DNA from: SIG607 sp045537575
GTDB taxonomy: Bacteria > Bacillota > Clostridia > Oscillospirales > Acutalibacteraceae
DNA: 6,084 nt
NCBI GenBank assembly: GCA_045537575.1
Contig: JAZSPU010000042.1
Span: forward strand, 1 to 6,084
Direction: 5' to 3'
Part shown: piece by piece, positions 5,504 to 6,084 of the stretch
Numbering within the stretch: position 1 is the first letter of the stretch
How the letters are laid out: each line of letters starts with the position of its first letter
Translations under genes and position numbers: made by a program
Notes under the pieces: model-generated
The model's input: only the letters and a program-made list of their open reading frames with translations
Database searches by the model: none
Told to the model about the DNA's origin: nothing

Positions 5504-6084
5504 ATGAGAGACGATATTTGTACCATACCTATAAGCGAAGTCTTTGAGGTTAATGACGGCTGTCCTATTTGTAGAATGTATAATACTGTAGAGGAGAGAA
5601 TCGTTACTTACATAATGGGTGCCGCTATGATGGAGCCCGACGTTCGTACAGTTACCAATAAAACAGGCTTTTGCGAAAAGCATTACCGTAATATGATGGG
5701 AAAACGCGGAAGATTACAACTTGCTCTTATGCTTGAATCCCATATTGACAGCATAAATAATACTGCCCTTAATAAAGGTCTTTTAAAGGGCGCAAAGGCA
5801 AAGGGTGAAAAGGTGAGACGCATTACCGATTCCTGCTTTATATGTGATAAAATAGAGTGGGGTATGAGCAGAATGATTGAAACCCTTTACCGTTGCTATG
5901 AAACCGATATGGATTTCAGAAAAATGTTCAACGAGCAGAGTATGTTCTGTTTGCCTCATTTCGAACTTTTGGAGAGTCTTGCCGATAAAAAGAAGATGAA
6001 ATCCTATTTCGGCGAATTTAATAAAAATCTTACCCGCATTACCGAAGAGTATTCAAAAAATCTTCATAAGGATTTAAAGCATTA
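5504..6084 (+). CDS. DUF6062-type cysteine-rich protein, probably metal-binding (3' end outside window)
   Basis: The frame is open from ATG 5504 to the window edge: 193 codons without a stop, so the gene is truncated by the window only. It resembles DUF6062 proteins of Clostridia (family recalled, function unknown). Two modules repeat the same layout: Cys20-x2-Cys23, 33 residues, Cys57-x2-His60; then Cys111-x2-Cys114, 34 residues, Cys149-x2-His152. In both, the first pair is followed by a helical charged stretch and the second pair is preceded by Phe (GFCEKH, MFCLPH). This suggests two CCCH zinc or other metal sites from an internal duplication; metal binding is inference. A basic linker (about 90-106, rich in Lys, Gly and Arg) joins the modules. 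No signal peptide or membrane segment is seen, so the protein should be cytosolic. Located 105 bases after the ZIP gene on the same strand without a clear terminator between, so it may be in the same transcript as a metal transporter. Confidence 0.85.
   Translation, partial: MRDDICTIPISEVFEVNDGCPICRMYNTVEERIVTYIMGAAMMEPDVRTVTNKTGFCEKHYRNMMGKRGRLQLALMLESHIDSINNTALNKGLLKGAKAKGEKVRRITDSCFICDKIEWGMSRMIETLYRCYETDMDFRKMFNEQSMFCLPHFELLESLADKKKMKSYFGEFNKNLTRITEEYSKNLHKDLKH

Noticed and set aside
5465..5683. Minus-strand open frame of 72 codons over the start of the last gene
   Set aside because: The plus-strand frame here has a ribosome site and a clear Cys/His motif layout; the minus frame has neither.

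Overview
The window looks like chromosome of a low-to-moderate-GC anaerobic bacterium, most likely an uncultured gut-type member of the Clostridia. The reasons are strong AGGAG-type ribosome sites, TTG and GTG starts, a gene of the DUF6062 type, and an intergenic cluster of short GC-rich hairpins of a kind common in that group. This assignment is inference from memory of families, not a database result.

Positions 2-3704 are the 3' part of a V/A-type rotary ATPase operon in the order B (partial) - D - I - K, with genes close together or overlapping. The B subunit begins upstream of the window. B and D supply part of the cytosolic head and the central shaft. I is the membrane stator that carries the key arginine, and K is the ion-carrying ring subunit. 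The B-D-I-K order, with no C, F or G gene in between, and the wording of the B protein resemble the Chlamydia/spirochaete/Bacteroidetes type of operon rather than the Enterococcus ntp type. The K subunit keeps the residues that bind Na+ in Enterococcus hirae NtpK, so a sodium-coupled enzyme is likely. A clear intrinsic terminator (3703-3741) closes the operon.

Positions 3742-3935 hold no gene. They contain five or six small perfect hairpins and three copies of an 11-base G/A-rich word, which together look like a non-coding repeat element. A near-consensus sigma-70 promoter follows immediately (3942-3970).

That promoter should drive a second transcription unit: an SGNH/GDSL-type esterase (4002-4643), a ZIP-family metal transporter (4643-5398, start overlapping the previous stop), a frameshifted 5' stub of a small membrane protein gene (5401-5468, possibly YgjV-like), and a DUF6062-type cysteine-rich protein (5504 to beyond the window end). 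The last gene is open to the edge of the window. Its two CxxC...CxxH modules suggest an internally duplicated metal-binding protein.

I saw no tRNA, rRNA, CRISPR array, insertion sequence or phage gene. The most unusual items are the gene remnant after the ZIP gene, the 13-base word it shares with the intergenic repeat, and the duplicated Cys/His layout of the last protein. I did not find a clearly new biological system.
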